A stretch of 64,000 nucleotides of DNA from the NCBI GenBank assembly GCA_029718625.1, contig CM056383.1, positions 14,563,066-14,627,065 of the forward strand, written 5' to 3'. Positions 26,408-35,045 of the stretch are shown piece by piece. Under the pieces are notes generated by a model. It saw only the letters and a list, made by a program, of their open reading frames with translations, was not told the DNA's origin and searched no databases. This stretch comes from Synaphobranchus kaupii (taxonomy: Eukaryota; Chordata; Actinopteri; Anguilliformes; Synaphobranchidae). Within the stretch, counting starts at the first letter, position 1, and every line of letters begins with the position of its first letter. The position numbers and the translations under genes are program-made.

Positions 26408-26438
<31 letters not shown>

Positions 26439-27014
26439 ATACACTGCCCGGCCAAAAAAAAAAGTCGCACACTGTAATATTTTGTTGGACCGCCTTTAGC
26501 TTTGATTATGGCGCGCATTCGTCGTGGCATTTTTTCGACAACCTTATGCAACGTCACAACATTTATTTCCGTCCAGACTTGCATTAATTTTTGGCCGAGA
26601 TCTTGTATTGACGCCGGGAGAGACGAACCACTCCGTGAAGTCTTCTCCAGCACATCCCAAAGACTTTCAATGGGGTTAAGGTCAGGACTCTGGTGGCCAA
26701 TTCATGTGTGAAAATGATTCCTCATGCTGCCCGAACCACTCTTTCACAATTTGAGCCCGATGAATCTTGGCATTGTCGTCCTGGAATATGCCCATTGATG
26801 GGATAACCTGGTCATTCAGTACATTCAGGTACTCAGCTGACTTCATTTTATTGCTGCATAACGTTGCTGAGCCTAGACCTGACCAATTGAAGCAACCCCA
26901 GATCATAACACTGCCTCCAGAGGCTTGTACAGTGGGCACTGCATGACTGGTGCAACTGCGACTTTTTTTTTGGCCAGGCAGTGTATGTAGTATGTTATGT
27001 ATGTGTATGTGTAT

Positions 27015-27079
<65 letters not shown>

Positions 27080-27157
27080 GTATGTTATGTATGTGTGTGT
27101 GTGTATGTACTGTATGTTATGCGTGCGTGTGTGTGTGTATATATGTACTGTATGGTA

Positions 27158-27190
<33 letters not shown>

Positions 27191-27201
27191 ACTGTATGTT
27201 A

Positions 27202-27238
<37 letters not shown>

Positions 27239-27285
27239 ACTGTATGTTATGCGTGTGTGTGTGTGTGTATATATGTACTGTATGT

Positions 27286-27329
<44 letters not shown>

Positions 27330-27344
27330 TACTGTATGTTATGC

Positions 27345-27379
<35 letters not shown>

Positions 27380-30300
27380 CTGTATGTTATGTGTGTGTGT
27401 GTGTGTGTGTGTATATGTACTGTATGTATGTTTGTATGTGTGTGTACGTGTAAATATACTGTATGTATGTATGTGTATGTGTGTGTGTGTGTACGTGTAA
27501 ATGTACTGTATGTATGTTTGTATGTATGTGTGTCTGTACGTGTAAATGTACTGTATGTATGTATGTGTGTGTGTGTGTACGTGTAAATGTACTGTATGTA
27601 TGTTTGTATGTATGTGTGTGTGTACGTGTAAATGTACTGTATGTATGTTTGTATGTATGTATGTGTGTGTGTGTGTGTGTGTACGTGTAAATGTACTGTA
27701 TGTATGTTTGTATGTATGTGTGTGTGTGTGTGTACGTGTAAATGTACTGTATGTATGTTTATATGTATGTATGTATGTGTGTGTGTACGTGTAAATGTAC
27801 TGTATGTATGTTTGTATGTATGTATGTGTGTGTGTGTACGTGTAAATGTACTGTATGTATGTGTGTATGTATGTGTGTGTGTACGTGTAAATGTACTGTA
27901 TGTATGTATGTGTGTGTGTGTGTGTGTGTGTGTACGTACGTGTGAATGTACTGTATGTATGTATGTGTGTGTGTGTGTGTGTGTACGTACGTACGTACGT
28001 ACGTGTAAATGTACTGTATGTATGTATGTATGTGGGTGTATACGTGTAAATGTACTGTATGTATGTATGTATGTGTGTGTGTACGTGTAAATGTACTGTA
28101 TGTATGTATGTATGTGTGTGTGTACGTGTAAATGTACTGTATGTATGTATGTATGTGTGTGTGTACGTGTAAATGTACTGTATGTATGTATGTATGTGTG
28201 TGTGTACGTGTAAATGTACTGTATGTATGTTTGCGGCCACAGATTAGCTCCTCCAGATGTTATATAAGTCTTTGTAGTACCCATGCAGCACTGATGCCTG
28301 TGAGCAGAGACAAAGTATTACAAATGTATTTAGTATTTATTTAATTAAGTATTTAAAGCATTTCATGTATTTGTATGTATACAGTTCAGAAGAATATGGA
28401 TTTGCATGGATTTATTTTATATGTAATACAGGTTTCTCGCCTCTTTTTCTGTATGGTTCATACACCTGTGCCCCATTCTAAAACAACCTACACCTCCACC
28501 ATTTTAATTGTAGTTAATGGATTATTATAAAATGCCTCCCAAAAATATAAAGTACATTTTGGAGTATTTTAAAAACCCTTTTTTTTTTTACTAATCCCTG
28601 CCCATGAATGACATATTTAAAAATGTCTATGGCACTGTGGAGACAGATTAGTGTTCAATAACTTATGGTTTTGGTATTTTTTCATCCTATATTCTGACCA
28701 TTAAAATGGCACATTTACAGTCGCCGTCGATTTCATTTCTCTCAGAATTTTAACCACCAGATTTCTCTTTGCATACATATTCCTGTAAACCAGTTTTTTT
28801 TTTAAAGAGGTCTTTTGCATTTGACTCATTCATACTGCCATCTCATGGAGAACCTTTGAACTGCAAGGAATAGAATAAACTGCTTTTTGGTTCGTAGTTC
28901 ATTCAGTGTGTTTGGTGTCAATGCGAAGAGAGTAGAACTAAAATGCATGTTCTTCCGCAGTAATGGATCTACTCCCAGGAGTAGGTGGATACAGGCTCTC
29001 AAACCAGCCATTTCTTCTGGTGTGCCCCCTGCAGGCCAGTTTAGAGGTAAGCCTTTTCCGTCTCTGCTAAACTTCTCCTGGCGTTTTGGTGCCACTTTGT
29101 CAGAAAGTATCAATGAATATGCTGTGTTTTGTTGTATAATTCTGAGAGAATGGCAACAATACAGATCCCTTAATTTATATATATGTGCGTGTGTATGCAT
29201 GTACTGTGTGTAGGTTTGTGACAGATTATCTCCACCCGATGATGTATAAATCCTTGTAGTTCCTGCGCAGCTATTATGCCTGTTAACGGAGATGAGAAGC
29301 ATTTTAAATGCATTTGCATATATGGAGTTCAGATTAATATGAATTAGCATTCATTTATTTCATATGTAATATGGCTTTCTCACCTCTCTGAATCATTCAT
29401 ACACCTGTGCCCCCCTACCCATGTCATTGCGCTGCCAGTTTGTCAGAAAGTATCGATAAATATGTTGCGTTTCGTACTGCTGGCTCACAGCATCACTCTG
29501 GTGCTGTTTTTATATACAGAGGAGCTACAGTTTCATGTTTCCATTTAAGCCATTCCAGAGGGGCCTGCATAAGTGCATAAAAAAACGTTTAGGCAACGCA
29601 GGGCTGACGCACAAGTCACAACCCGATAGCGGCCAATAACACTTCATCCAGAAGCAGGGTAATGGCTCGTTTCAGTGTACCTCCATGCCTTTTATTATAC
29701 CTCAAGCTGTTCTGTATGGGTGTTGGGGGCAGGTTTTTAAACATTTATTGTTACTCCTTGGTGCTTGAGCATGCAAGTTTCTAGAAATAAAATCAATAAA
29801 TATAAAAAAAAATTAACCCTACAGGAAGTATTTGGTTTTGCTACGGAGAGCAAGTATTATAATTGGTTTAAACTAGCCGATGATTGACGCACGTGGTGAT
29901 ATCGCTACGCCCTTTGAGTTTTATGAAGGCTTAGTGTCCCATTATTGATGATTTATGAAAACGTGGTGCATCCAGTAACCGTAACTACCACTACATTAGC
30001 CATGATACAACTGCAGCACGACTGACCACTGACCAAACTGCACTCTCATTACTTTATCCACCAATAGAATCACACAGCTTCTCTGAATCCACCAATGGAA
30101 GAGCCTTCCCTTTCCTTGTCACTTTGCTCCCATTTCTATTGGTAGGGAAGGCTCTCCCATTGGTGAATTCTGAAAAGCTGTGTGATTCTATTGGTGGATA
30201 AAGTAATGGGAGTGCAGTTTGGTCAGTCGTGCTGAAGTTGTAATGTGGCTAATGGAGTGGTAGATTTGGCTACAGAATGTACCACATTTTCATAAGTCAT

Positions 30301-31498
30301 CAGTAATGGGACAGTAAGCCAGAGTAGAAGGAGGAGGGGGATTCTCAGTCGTGGGCCTTCTCCAGATCTTCAGCCAGACCAGTATGCAGGCCCTGAGGCA
30401 GAAGTCAAAGCTCCTGACGGGATACCTGGAGTACCTGCTCAAACACTACTACACCCAGGACGAGGCTCGCCCCGACAAGCCGTACGTACGCATCATCACC
30501 CCGTCCGACCCCGAGGAGCGTGGCTGCCAGCTGTCGCTGTCCTTCTCCGTGCCCGTCGACACCATCTTCAACGAGCTGGAGAAGAGGGGCGTCGCCGTGA
30601 GTTACCGCCGCGTTGGCGCCTGCGCATGCCGCACTGCTCTGCTTTTCCCTTGGGAAAACGGCTTTACGCTTGCATTTGTTTTCGGTGCGGACATTTTGCC
30701 TGTGACCAGCTAGCGAGGGACAAAGATGCCACCTGCTTCTTTGTTTGCCTCTTGGTTTCTGAAAGGGGTCCCCACAGACTGTGATGTATCAACTGCTGTC
30801 AAATCAGTAGAAAGTAAATTAAGCAATTTATTTGCTGTTGGGAACCGGTAAATGACTGTCACAGTTTTTGTTTATGTTCCAATAACTCTGGTTATTATTA
30901 ATGCAAGGTTGGCACCAAAATACATCCTAGATAAACTATATTGTGTTTGAGGTTTGCAGATGGGCTCTTGATTAGAGTCAGTGTCACAGTATGGCACATT
31001 ATGCTAGATATAGGGCTTCACATGCTCTGACCAGTTGTAGGTTGAGTAGATCTGCAAGGCACTGTGGCCCTCCCACACTCAGGGTTGAGTAGATCTGCAG
31101 GCACCGTGGCCCTCCACACTCAGGGTTGAGTAGATCCGCAGGCACTGTGGCCCTCCACACTCAGGGTTGAGTAGATCCGCAGGCACTGTGGCCCTCCAAG
31201 ATAATGAGTGGCCCCTGTTCAAAGAAAAGACATGCAGGATAGCTGAAGCAATCTCCTCTTTCTGTGATTTTAGTGCGACATGAGGGAGCCGAACGTCCTG
31301 AGGATCGCTCCTGCGCCACTCTACAACTCCTTCAGCGACGTGCATCGCTTTGTCAACCTGCTGGGGTCGGCGCTTGGAAGCCGGCAGCGACCTCACACAG
31401 AATGCGTGACCGAGAACCAACCAGCAGACAAGCACCCCCCGGGGGGGCCTCCGTTTACCGTGACCGATGGGGCCAGTTTCCACGTCCCACTCCTGTGA
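11659..31498 (+). CDS. kynu: Kynureninase, complete gene (13 coding exons)
   Basis: Cytosolic PLP enzyme of the tryptophan-kynurenine pathway. It cleaves 3-hydroxykynurenine to 3-hydroxyanthranilate plus alanine, and kynurenine to anthranilate. Coding exons: 11659-11827, 17613-17733, 18923-19005, 20070-20131, 20221-20292, 21676-21750, 22276-22422, 24219-24317, 24794-24867, 25478-25530, 28961-29046, 30366-30596, 31274-31498. Phases join without error (1497 nt, 498 residues). The sequence aligns to human KYNU with no net gap to N333, so the known residues keep their numbers: H102 in GIHGH, T138 in LTVN, F165-D168 (FPSD), D250/H253 in [10 protein letters not shown]275-K276 (CSYK, the Schiff-base lysine), W305 and N333. 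The start is the first ATG after a good acceptor and matches the family N-terminus. Oddities: a C-terminus about 33 residues longer than human, a weak exon 10 donor, and introns full of transposons. The identification rests on recalled family sequence. Confidence 0.97.
11828..13456 (+). other. kynu intron 1, left part
   Basis: A/T-rich intronic sequence with no recognised repeat or RNA gene. Several minus-strand frames at 12815-13530 are unrelated to any known domain. Confidence 0.5.
14178..14901. mobile_element. 724-bp palindromic hAT-type MITE with exact 8-bp target duplication
   Basis: The ends are CAGTGGTTCCC and GGGAACCACTG. The arms are long inverse copies ('cctgtgtatgctggttttcg', 'taagccacattatgtta', 'atagctatgcatgccatg' and inverses). 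AGCTAAAG occurs immediately left (14170-14177) and right (14902-14909), a perfect 8-bp duplication typical of hAT transposition. No coding capacity. Confidence 0.92.
15418..16870 (+). mobile_element. Tc1-like transposon (1453 bp) with TA target duplication
   Basis: The termini are CAGTCAAGCCG and CGGCTTGACTG, each flanked by TA (15416-15417 and 16871-16872). Further inner similarity lies in the 'ccttctccac...ttacgttaca' zone and its inverse at 16830-16855. The length and layout match a full-length Tc1-like element. It carries a broken transposase gene. Confidence 0.95.
15662..16665 (+). pseudogene. Tc1-like transposase, broken by two frame changes
   Basis: The first frame (15662-16117) begins [15 protein letters not shown] and holds the paired helix-turn-helix DNA-binding region (e.g. 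[16 protein letters not shown]). An extra A in the run at 16064-16068 shifts the frame. The catalytic part continues in the second frame with [18 protein letters not shown] and QHDND (both catalytic aspartates). A short deletion near 16460-16468 shifts the frame again; the glutamate motif [11 protein letters not shown] and the C-terminus ending GAATKY follow to 16665. The DDE triad is present but split across frames, so no active protein is expected. Confidence 0.93.
17613..17733 (+). CDS. kynu: kynu coding exon 2 (residues 57-96)
   Basis: Acceptor 'tttctttgcag', donor GTAAGT. Encodes the [11 protein letters not shown] motif and ends WAKM across the junction. This matches the conserved start of the kynureninase fold (human [11 protein letters not shown]). 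Confidence 0.95.
17943..18790. repeat. 47-bp minisatellite, interrupted
   Basis: About seven diverged units of the type 'gtgtaaaatagtcactgg...' followed by '...gtagtactgtgtggcctg'. One unit lies left of about 17998 and the others run from 18490 to about 18790. The gap is an inserted foldback element. Intron 2 of kynu. Confidence 0.85.
17998..18491. mobile_element. Foldback MITE inserted into the minisatellite
   Basis: The left arm contains 'gttgagtacactggatgaga' and 'tgtagtgtacctaaaatccc'. The right arm carries the inverses 'tctcatccggtgtactcaac' and 'ggggattttaagttcactac'. The outer ends 'tccgaatcaacacc' and 'gggtgctgattctgca' are also inverse. The interior (about 18110-18370) is GC-richer and not recognised. 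The exact ends and target duplication could not be fixed. Confidence 0.75.
18923..19005 (+). CDS. kynu: kynu coding exon 3 (residues 97-124)
   Basis: Acceptor 'ttccttcgcag', donor GTGAGT. Encodes [12 protein letters not shown], with the substrate-binding histidine at residue 102, and ends in LMANVV. Confidence 0.95.
19256..19357. repeat. 102-bp near-palindrome
   Basis: 'cccttatggaaa' at the left end is matched by 'tttccataaggg' at the right, with 'gcagtatattgtaaatat' and its near-inverse inside. Probably a tiny MITE or stem-loop. Not coding. Intron 3. Confidence 0.7.
20070..20131 (+). CDS. kynu: kynu coding exon 4 (residues 125-145)
   Basis: The acceptor follows a long pyrimidine tract (ttctttgaacag); donor GTAAAG. 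Encodes [21 protein letters not shown]138 (phosphate/PLP contact in the human enzyme) lies in LTVN. The following intron is only 89 bp. Confidence 0.95.
20221..20292 (+). CDS. kynu: kynu coding exon 5 (residues 146-169)
   Basis: Acceptor 'ccccgcacag', donor GTGAGC. Encodes [14 protein letters not shown] and AFPSDY; F165 and D168 sit at the PLP site. Confidence 0.95.
20950..21144. mobile_element. 195-bp palindromic hAT-like MITE
   Basis: The ends are CAGGGGTCCTCAATCTTATCC and its inverse GATAAGATTGAGGACCCCTG. Inner arms share 'gattctacta' and inverses around a short centre at about 21045. Flanks 'ctctacgg' and 'ctccacag' may be a diverged 8-bp target duplication. Intron 5. Confidence 0.85.
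21676..21750 (+). CDS. kynu: kynu coding exon 6 (residues 170-194)
   Basis: Acceptor 'gctgcttcag', donor GTAAGG. Encodes [16 protein letters not shown] and LLLMKPRA, matching human [24 protein letters not shown]. Confidence 0.95.
21880..21916. repeat. (AC)n microsatellite
   Basis: CA repeat with one interruption, in kynu intron 6. Confidence 0.9.
22276..22422 (+). CDS. kynu: kynu coding exon 7 (residues 195-243)
   Basis: Encodes [20 protein letters not shown] and then [17 protein letters not shown], the conserved core leading to the PLP aspartate. The acceptor is 'ctcaaaccactag', with a poor pyrimidine tract; the donor is GTAAAA. Phase 0 on both sides. Confidence 0.95.
23870..24180. repeat. 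Interspersed fish repeat fragment next to exon 8
   Basis: The order of motifs 'gacactggggttaaaacc', 'catctcccgtccaaaggac', 'ctatgccggggcattgg' and 'gtgccccctactggcc' is one I recognise from a dispersed repeat common in fish genomes. I cannot name the family. It ends roughly 40-50 bp before the exon 8 acceptor. Confidence 0.5.
24219..24317 (+). CDS. kynu: kynu coding exon 8 (residues 244-276), PLP lysine exon
   Basis: Acceptor 'tcttcccgcag', donor GTGAGC. Encodes [20 protein letters not shown] and ends FACWCSYK. D250 pairs with the PLP ring nitrogen, and the last codon is K276, the internal aldimine lysine. Confidence 0.97.
24794..24867 (+). CDS. kynu: kynu coding exon 9 (residues 277-300)
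   Basis: Acceptor 'ctaatttcag', donor GTGAGT. Encodes [20 protein letters not shown], the strongly conserved segment after the PLP lysine. Confidence 0.96.
25478..25530 (+). CDS. kynu: kynu coding exon 10 (residues 301-318), weak donor
   Basis: Acceptor 'ttctattgcag'. Encodes [18 protein letters not shown]305 is the family's substrate-stacking tryptophan. The donor reads CG|GTACCC and runs straight into a C tract (about 25533-25550), a poor match to the U1 consensus. The phase is right for exon 11. Confidence 0.93.
26442..26983 (-). mobile_element. 542-bp Tc1-like deletion derivative, copy 1
   Basis: The ends are CACTGCCCGGCCAAAAA and TTTTTGGCCAGGCAGTG, flanked by TA on both sides. The minus strand encodes only the second half of a Tc1 transposase: [22 protein letters not shown] and, in another frame, [18 protein letters not shown]. 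The helix-turn-helix half is missing. Same length as the copy at 37804-38345. Confidence 0.93.
26986..28228. repeat. GT-rich compound micro/minisatellite, 1.2 kb
   Basis: The first part (to about 27415) is GT runs broken by 'atgtactgtatgttatg'. The second part repeats 'gtacgtgtaaatgtactgta' plus (TGTA)n and GT blocks. Strong strand asymmetry opens many false reading frames (Cys-Val on plus, His-Thr on minus). Together with the GT stretch at 26320-26440, it shows that the Tc1 derivative landed inside an older array. kynu intron 10. Confidence 0.95.
28229..28490. repeat. Diverged duplicate of intronic sequence, left copy
   Basis: Shares with 29205-29420 the order 'cagattagctcctccagatg', 'aagtctttgtagtacc', 'gcactgatgcctgt', 'cagttcagaagaatatg', 'catacacctgtgcccc', in diverged form. 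Exon 11 lies between the copies. Confidence 0.75.
28961..29046 (+). CDS. kynu: kynu coding exon 11 (residues 319-347)
   Basis: Acceptor 'ttcttccgcag', donor GTAAGC. With the G from exon 10 it reads [15 protein letters not shown] then [12 protein letters not shown], matching human LIPGVCGFRISN...LLVCSLHASLE. S332-N333 lie in RLSN; N333 contacts the substrate carboxylate in the human enzyme. In isolation this frame begins with a TAA across the acceptor, so a simple ORF scan misses it; the splice phase resolves it. Confidence 0.95.
29205..29420. repeat. Diverged duplicate of intronic sequence, right copy
   Basis: Partner of 28229-28490. The preceding 'acagatcccttaattt' (29161) also matches 'acagatccctcaattt' left of the GT array (26319). 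'cagaaagtatcaatgaatatg' (29101) recurs in altered form at 29443. The intron therefore contains nested old tandem duplications. Confidence 0.75.
29928..30320. mobile_element. 393-bp fully palindromic MITE
   Basis: The ends are GGCTTAGTGTCCCATTA and TAATGGGACAGTAAGCC. The arms pair almost continuously ('agcacgactgacc', 'agaatcacacagctt', 'ccaccaatggaagagcc' and inverses) around a centre near 30120. It ends 46 bp before the exon 12 acceptor. No clear target duplication. Confidence 0.9.
30366..30596 (+). CDS. kynu: kynu coding exon 12 (residues 348-424)
   Basis: Acceptor 'ccttctccag', donor GTGAGT. Encodes [46 protein letters not shown] and ELEKRGVA, the C-terminal small domain. The exon is markedly GC-rich. 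Confidence 0.97.
31023..31200. repeat. 41-bp minisatellite, about 4 copies
   Basis: Units of the type 'ggttgagtagatccgcaggc' + 'actgtggccctccacactca' + g. The first copy is slightly longer. It lies 75 bp before the kynu exon 13 acceptor. Confidence 0.93.
31274..31498 (+). CDS. kynu: kynu coding exon 13 (residues 425-498 and stop)
   Basis: Acceptor 'gtgattttag'; stop TGA at 31496-31498. [20 protein letters not shown] and VHRFVNLL match the end of the family. After LLGSALGS the human protein ends within a few residues, whereas here about 33 more follow, proline- and glycine-rich (e.g. HPPGGPP), ending HVPLL. Confidence 0.95.
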   Translation, partial: CDMREPNVLRIAPAPLYNSFSDVHRFVNLLGSALGSRQRPHTECVTENQPADKHPPGGPPFTVTDGASFHVPLL

Positions 31499-31756
31499 CA
31501 TATTCCCCAAAAGCTTAGTGTGGAAAGAAGCAGCCACTAAGAAGTTTTACAATGTGTCAAAGGCCCAGAATGTTCTCATTTCACAGCTTCTGTTGAGATC
31601 TCTGACTGGTTTCTGCATTGTAATCCCTTCCACCTATTTCAAATGGATTTGACTTGACTTTTAACCTGCGCAATTGTCATTTTACAACCTTACATGAAAA
31701 AGTGTTTTGTGTCTTCAGTCCAAAACTACAAGATGACCCATTTTATTCCGTAATTC

Positions 31757-31762
31757 AATAAA
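31757..31762 (+). promoter_or_regulatory. kynu: kynu polyadenylation signal
   Basis: AATAAA lies 259 nt after the stop, inside an A/T-rich 3' UTR. Cleavage would be expected near 31775-31790. Confidence 0.75.
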
Positions 31763-33039
31763 GCTTCATCTTCGGGGAATTGCAGAAAAATCCATTTCTC
31801 AGTGTCTGGGAATCATTTATGACGGGACGGATCTGTATTCTGACAGGTTTGGAATGAATGAAGAAGCTCCCAGTGCCAAGTGCCAAATTTCACATATCAG
31901 TTGAGAGTGGTGGGGGGTTGTTTCTCTTCCCACAAATACACATTATTATATTTTTTTCTTTTTGGATGGAATGTTTGACATCTTGATAAATGTTTCAGAC
32001 CGAAGCAGGGGTGGAGGGTGATTGTCATGGTGACACTACAGTTCCACAAGGGGCTAACCTTCAGATTGTTCAAGAACTGCTTTTTGGTTCAATGTGTGCG
32101 ACGCAGATGCCAAAAAGGCCGAGTTATATTTTACCGGATTTGTACAAAAATGACCAGAACAAAAATGCTCACCCTGGTTTGATGTTCAGTATTCAAAGAA
32201 GGGGATTGTGGGTAGTTGCATTTAGACTGCTCAATGCATGCTTTGCCTTGCAGGATTTTTGGGGATAGTGAACCTGTGAGCCACCCAGGTTAGAACAGTG
32301 CTCTGCTGTCAGAACAGCTCTGAAATCCCCCACCTATGAATTTAATTGGTTATACAACATGCATACTATTCAAATTGAAGATGTTTCAGACAAAACTGTT
32401 GGTAAAAGAGGCATGAAGCGGTGAAGAGTACAAAAAACTGCATGTGGAATGAATGCCTTTAGGAAGAGGCCTATCAAAAGCCAGCCCTAAGCGTTCGGCA
32501 TTCTGTGAAGCGAAACCAAAAAGAGTTGCTACATTGTCCTTACAAGTTACGTGCTGTGGCAAGAAGCCTATGCCACAGGAACCCCCCCCCCCCCCAAGCC
32601 ACCACCTGAAAGTATGTTGTAATTTCCTGTATGAATATGAATAGATTTGGAAAAAACATGAGCTTACTTGAGATGTAGGCAATTATCTCAATCTCAAACA
32701 TTACCTCAAATGGTATGTTCATTAAATATGTGCCGTGATGACTTTAGGTTCATGCCGAGTGATCTCTAATCACAAAAAATGGTTCATACAATTAATTTCA
32801 AGATACACAGAGTACCTATGTTGAAGCCAAGCTTGTGTAACCAAATGAGTACTAAAAACAGACCAAAAAAGCGGAAGTAAAAAGCTGTGTTCCACTTCAT
32901 CTGCAAGAGTTTCATCCTTACCAAGGATGTTTACTATATGAAGCAGCCTGTTAAGAAGCATTGACTTTGCCGTTGACGTATATTTACGTGGGCTCATGGG
33001 CCAGAGTGCTGCAGTTTCTGCACAGGCGGCTGCTTCCAG
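31763..33039. other. Intergenic kynu-arhgap15, no gene recognised
   Basis: A/T-rich, with a C run at 32580-32596. Short frames have no recognisable domain. Confidence 0.5.
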
Positions 33040-33234
33040 GAAGTGGTGAGGTAGGTTTTTTAAATCCTACAAAGCAACTGACATTCACACCAGTGAGAGC
33101 TTATGAAAGACTGGGGGTTCGAGTCGACAGTGCTGAAGGGGACACGTGACGACGGGCACTTCCTCATCGCAGAAGGCTTTCCATCGCTCCAGATCGCTGG
33201 CAGATTAAGGGGTGAGAAGGCTCGGCGGGCCAAG
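33040..33234 (+). promoter_or_regulatory. arhgap15: Candidate promoter and non-coding first exon of arhgap15
   Basis: A GC-richer island carries an E-box CACGTGAC (about 33142), two ETS/PU.1-like GGAAGTG cores (about 33043 and, inverted, in 'gcacttcctc' near 33160) and ends in CAAG|GTAAGA, a strong splice donor after 33234. The first arhgap15 coding exon has its own acceptor (39825), so a 5' non-coding exon must exist upstream. ARHGAP15 is expressed in blood cells, where PU.1 is active. This is inference; other starts are possible. Confidence 0.35.
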
Positions 33235-35045
33235 GTAAGAGCTCACTCTCCAGCTTTTAACAACCGTTTTTAACGAACGTGCTGACGAAACGCGGTGCTC
33301 AAAGACCGATGGGGTGCCTGAGGCAGCCCAAACAATAGTCAAGTTAGCATTTGTCAGACTTGAGTTTTTACATTTGTTTTCTTTTTTTATGTTGTGAGAG
33401 GCTTGTGAAAGTGGTTTTGAGCAACAAGAAGAGTGTCATGGGGAAATACAGACTGTTTCCAGTAACTGCTGCGTTGTCTGGGCCTACTGTCACTGTTGGC
33501 TATCGCTGCTGGGTACTAATTGGTAACACCTGTAATGCAATTGTGGCTCCAAGCTCTATCATGTCAAGATAGTTTACTGTAGGCCTAAGTTAAGGTGTTC
33601 AGGAGTAGAGCATATAGGAACAGTTTTTTTTTTCCAGGCATCATGTCTGTACTCATTAGCTGAAGACTCCCCCATGTATTCATATGAACTTTTGTTGCAA
33701 GTGCAAGTTTTGAATGTATGGAAAATGTATGTGATTGCGCTTTTAACCCTATTGCCGCAACTCTAAACAGCAAATTCAGACTCTCACTTAACACAGCCTT
33801 TGTGTGACATATTGTGGTCATTTTTTACGCTTTAAAGCTGAGAGTTTACACGCCGATATTTTGAAGTGCTGAGAAACTAGGTCAGTACAAAGGACAAACA
33901 GCGAACTGTACTGATTACTGTACTGTTATACTTGGACTAAACTTTGTGACTGATGCAGCTGAACTCATGAATGCATTTTAAAATGTGTTTTTCGTTCAGT
34001 CTTTTTTCGTTTAGCTACTGAGCTGGACACATCTGATCTGGACACCACAAATGTTGTTGCTAGTCACTATTATTTCTGTCTTGCACGTGAAAGATATTTG
34101 GATTTCATATGGAAACTATTATTAGTATGAAAAATGTTTTTGGAAATGGAAACTTGCATAGAGTATAAAGGACACTGTCCTTGTGCAAATATATGAAGCC
34201 CTAAAGAGCCGGAACATTGCAATTTAAGAGCATCTTCTCAATTCCAAAATGTACTGTAAAGCATTTAATTTATTCATTTTAAGAATTGAAACAGTAGTTT
34301 TTCACAATTCATTGTCCCATGGTGAGAGTTAGCCTACTGGAATAACAGACTGCACATTGTAACAGCATGATCTTTAGAGGTTTAATCCTTGGTCATTAGT
34401 AGGAGCACCAACACGTTTATTAACTATCATTTGTGAAGTCACTACAGGGTCACATTACGGTGCTGGCCACATGTAACCAATGTACCACATCAGGTTTCTG
34501 ATGTTAACATTTTTCCAGAGGCTTTGTCATACTTTGACATGCATTTTAACATGTTGACTGACGATCCTTGCAATAACACGTACGTGAGACCACATCTTCC
34601 ACATTAGCTCTGCACTGTGTCATGAGTTTTATGGATATGACGCATCCTTCGGTATCTGATTGTTTTTTTAACATCACTCCAAGGCTATAATAAGATGGCT
34701 GCAATTAGCTGCACCCAGTATTTAAAAAGAAATTGGGTGATCTACCTAACATTGTATAAGTCCTTTTGGTCAGTGCTGAGATGGTCTGTGCTCCTGTTTG
34801 TTAGCATCTCCAGGGTTAGCCTCGTCTTTGGCCTTTTCTCTATGCAGACATTGGGCCTCCTCTGTTGATAGTAGTCCCACTCAGTGAACCATCTTGGCTC
34901 AAGACTGCTCAGTGGGCACGATGGTTTCATTATCCACAGTTTAAGTTGCTATATATTCAGTTCCTAACTGAGAGCATATATAGTAGCTCTACCAGTTTAA
35001 CAATTCACTTTTGTGTTTGTCCTTTCTCTGGATGAGTCCATGACT
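33235..35045. other. Non-coding sequence upstream of arhgap15
   Basis: A/T-rich. No exon, RNA gene or structured repeat seen. Confidence 0.5.

Noticed and set aside
26903..28284. Long minus-strand frames of 345-445 codons rich in His-Thr-Tyr, and plus-strand Cys-Val frames
   Set aside because: Translation of GT/TA simple repeats; no domain, no splice structure, several frames open at once.
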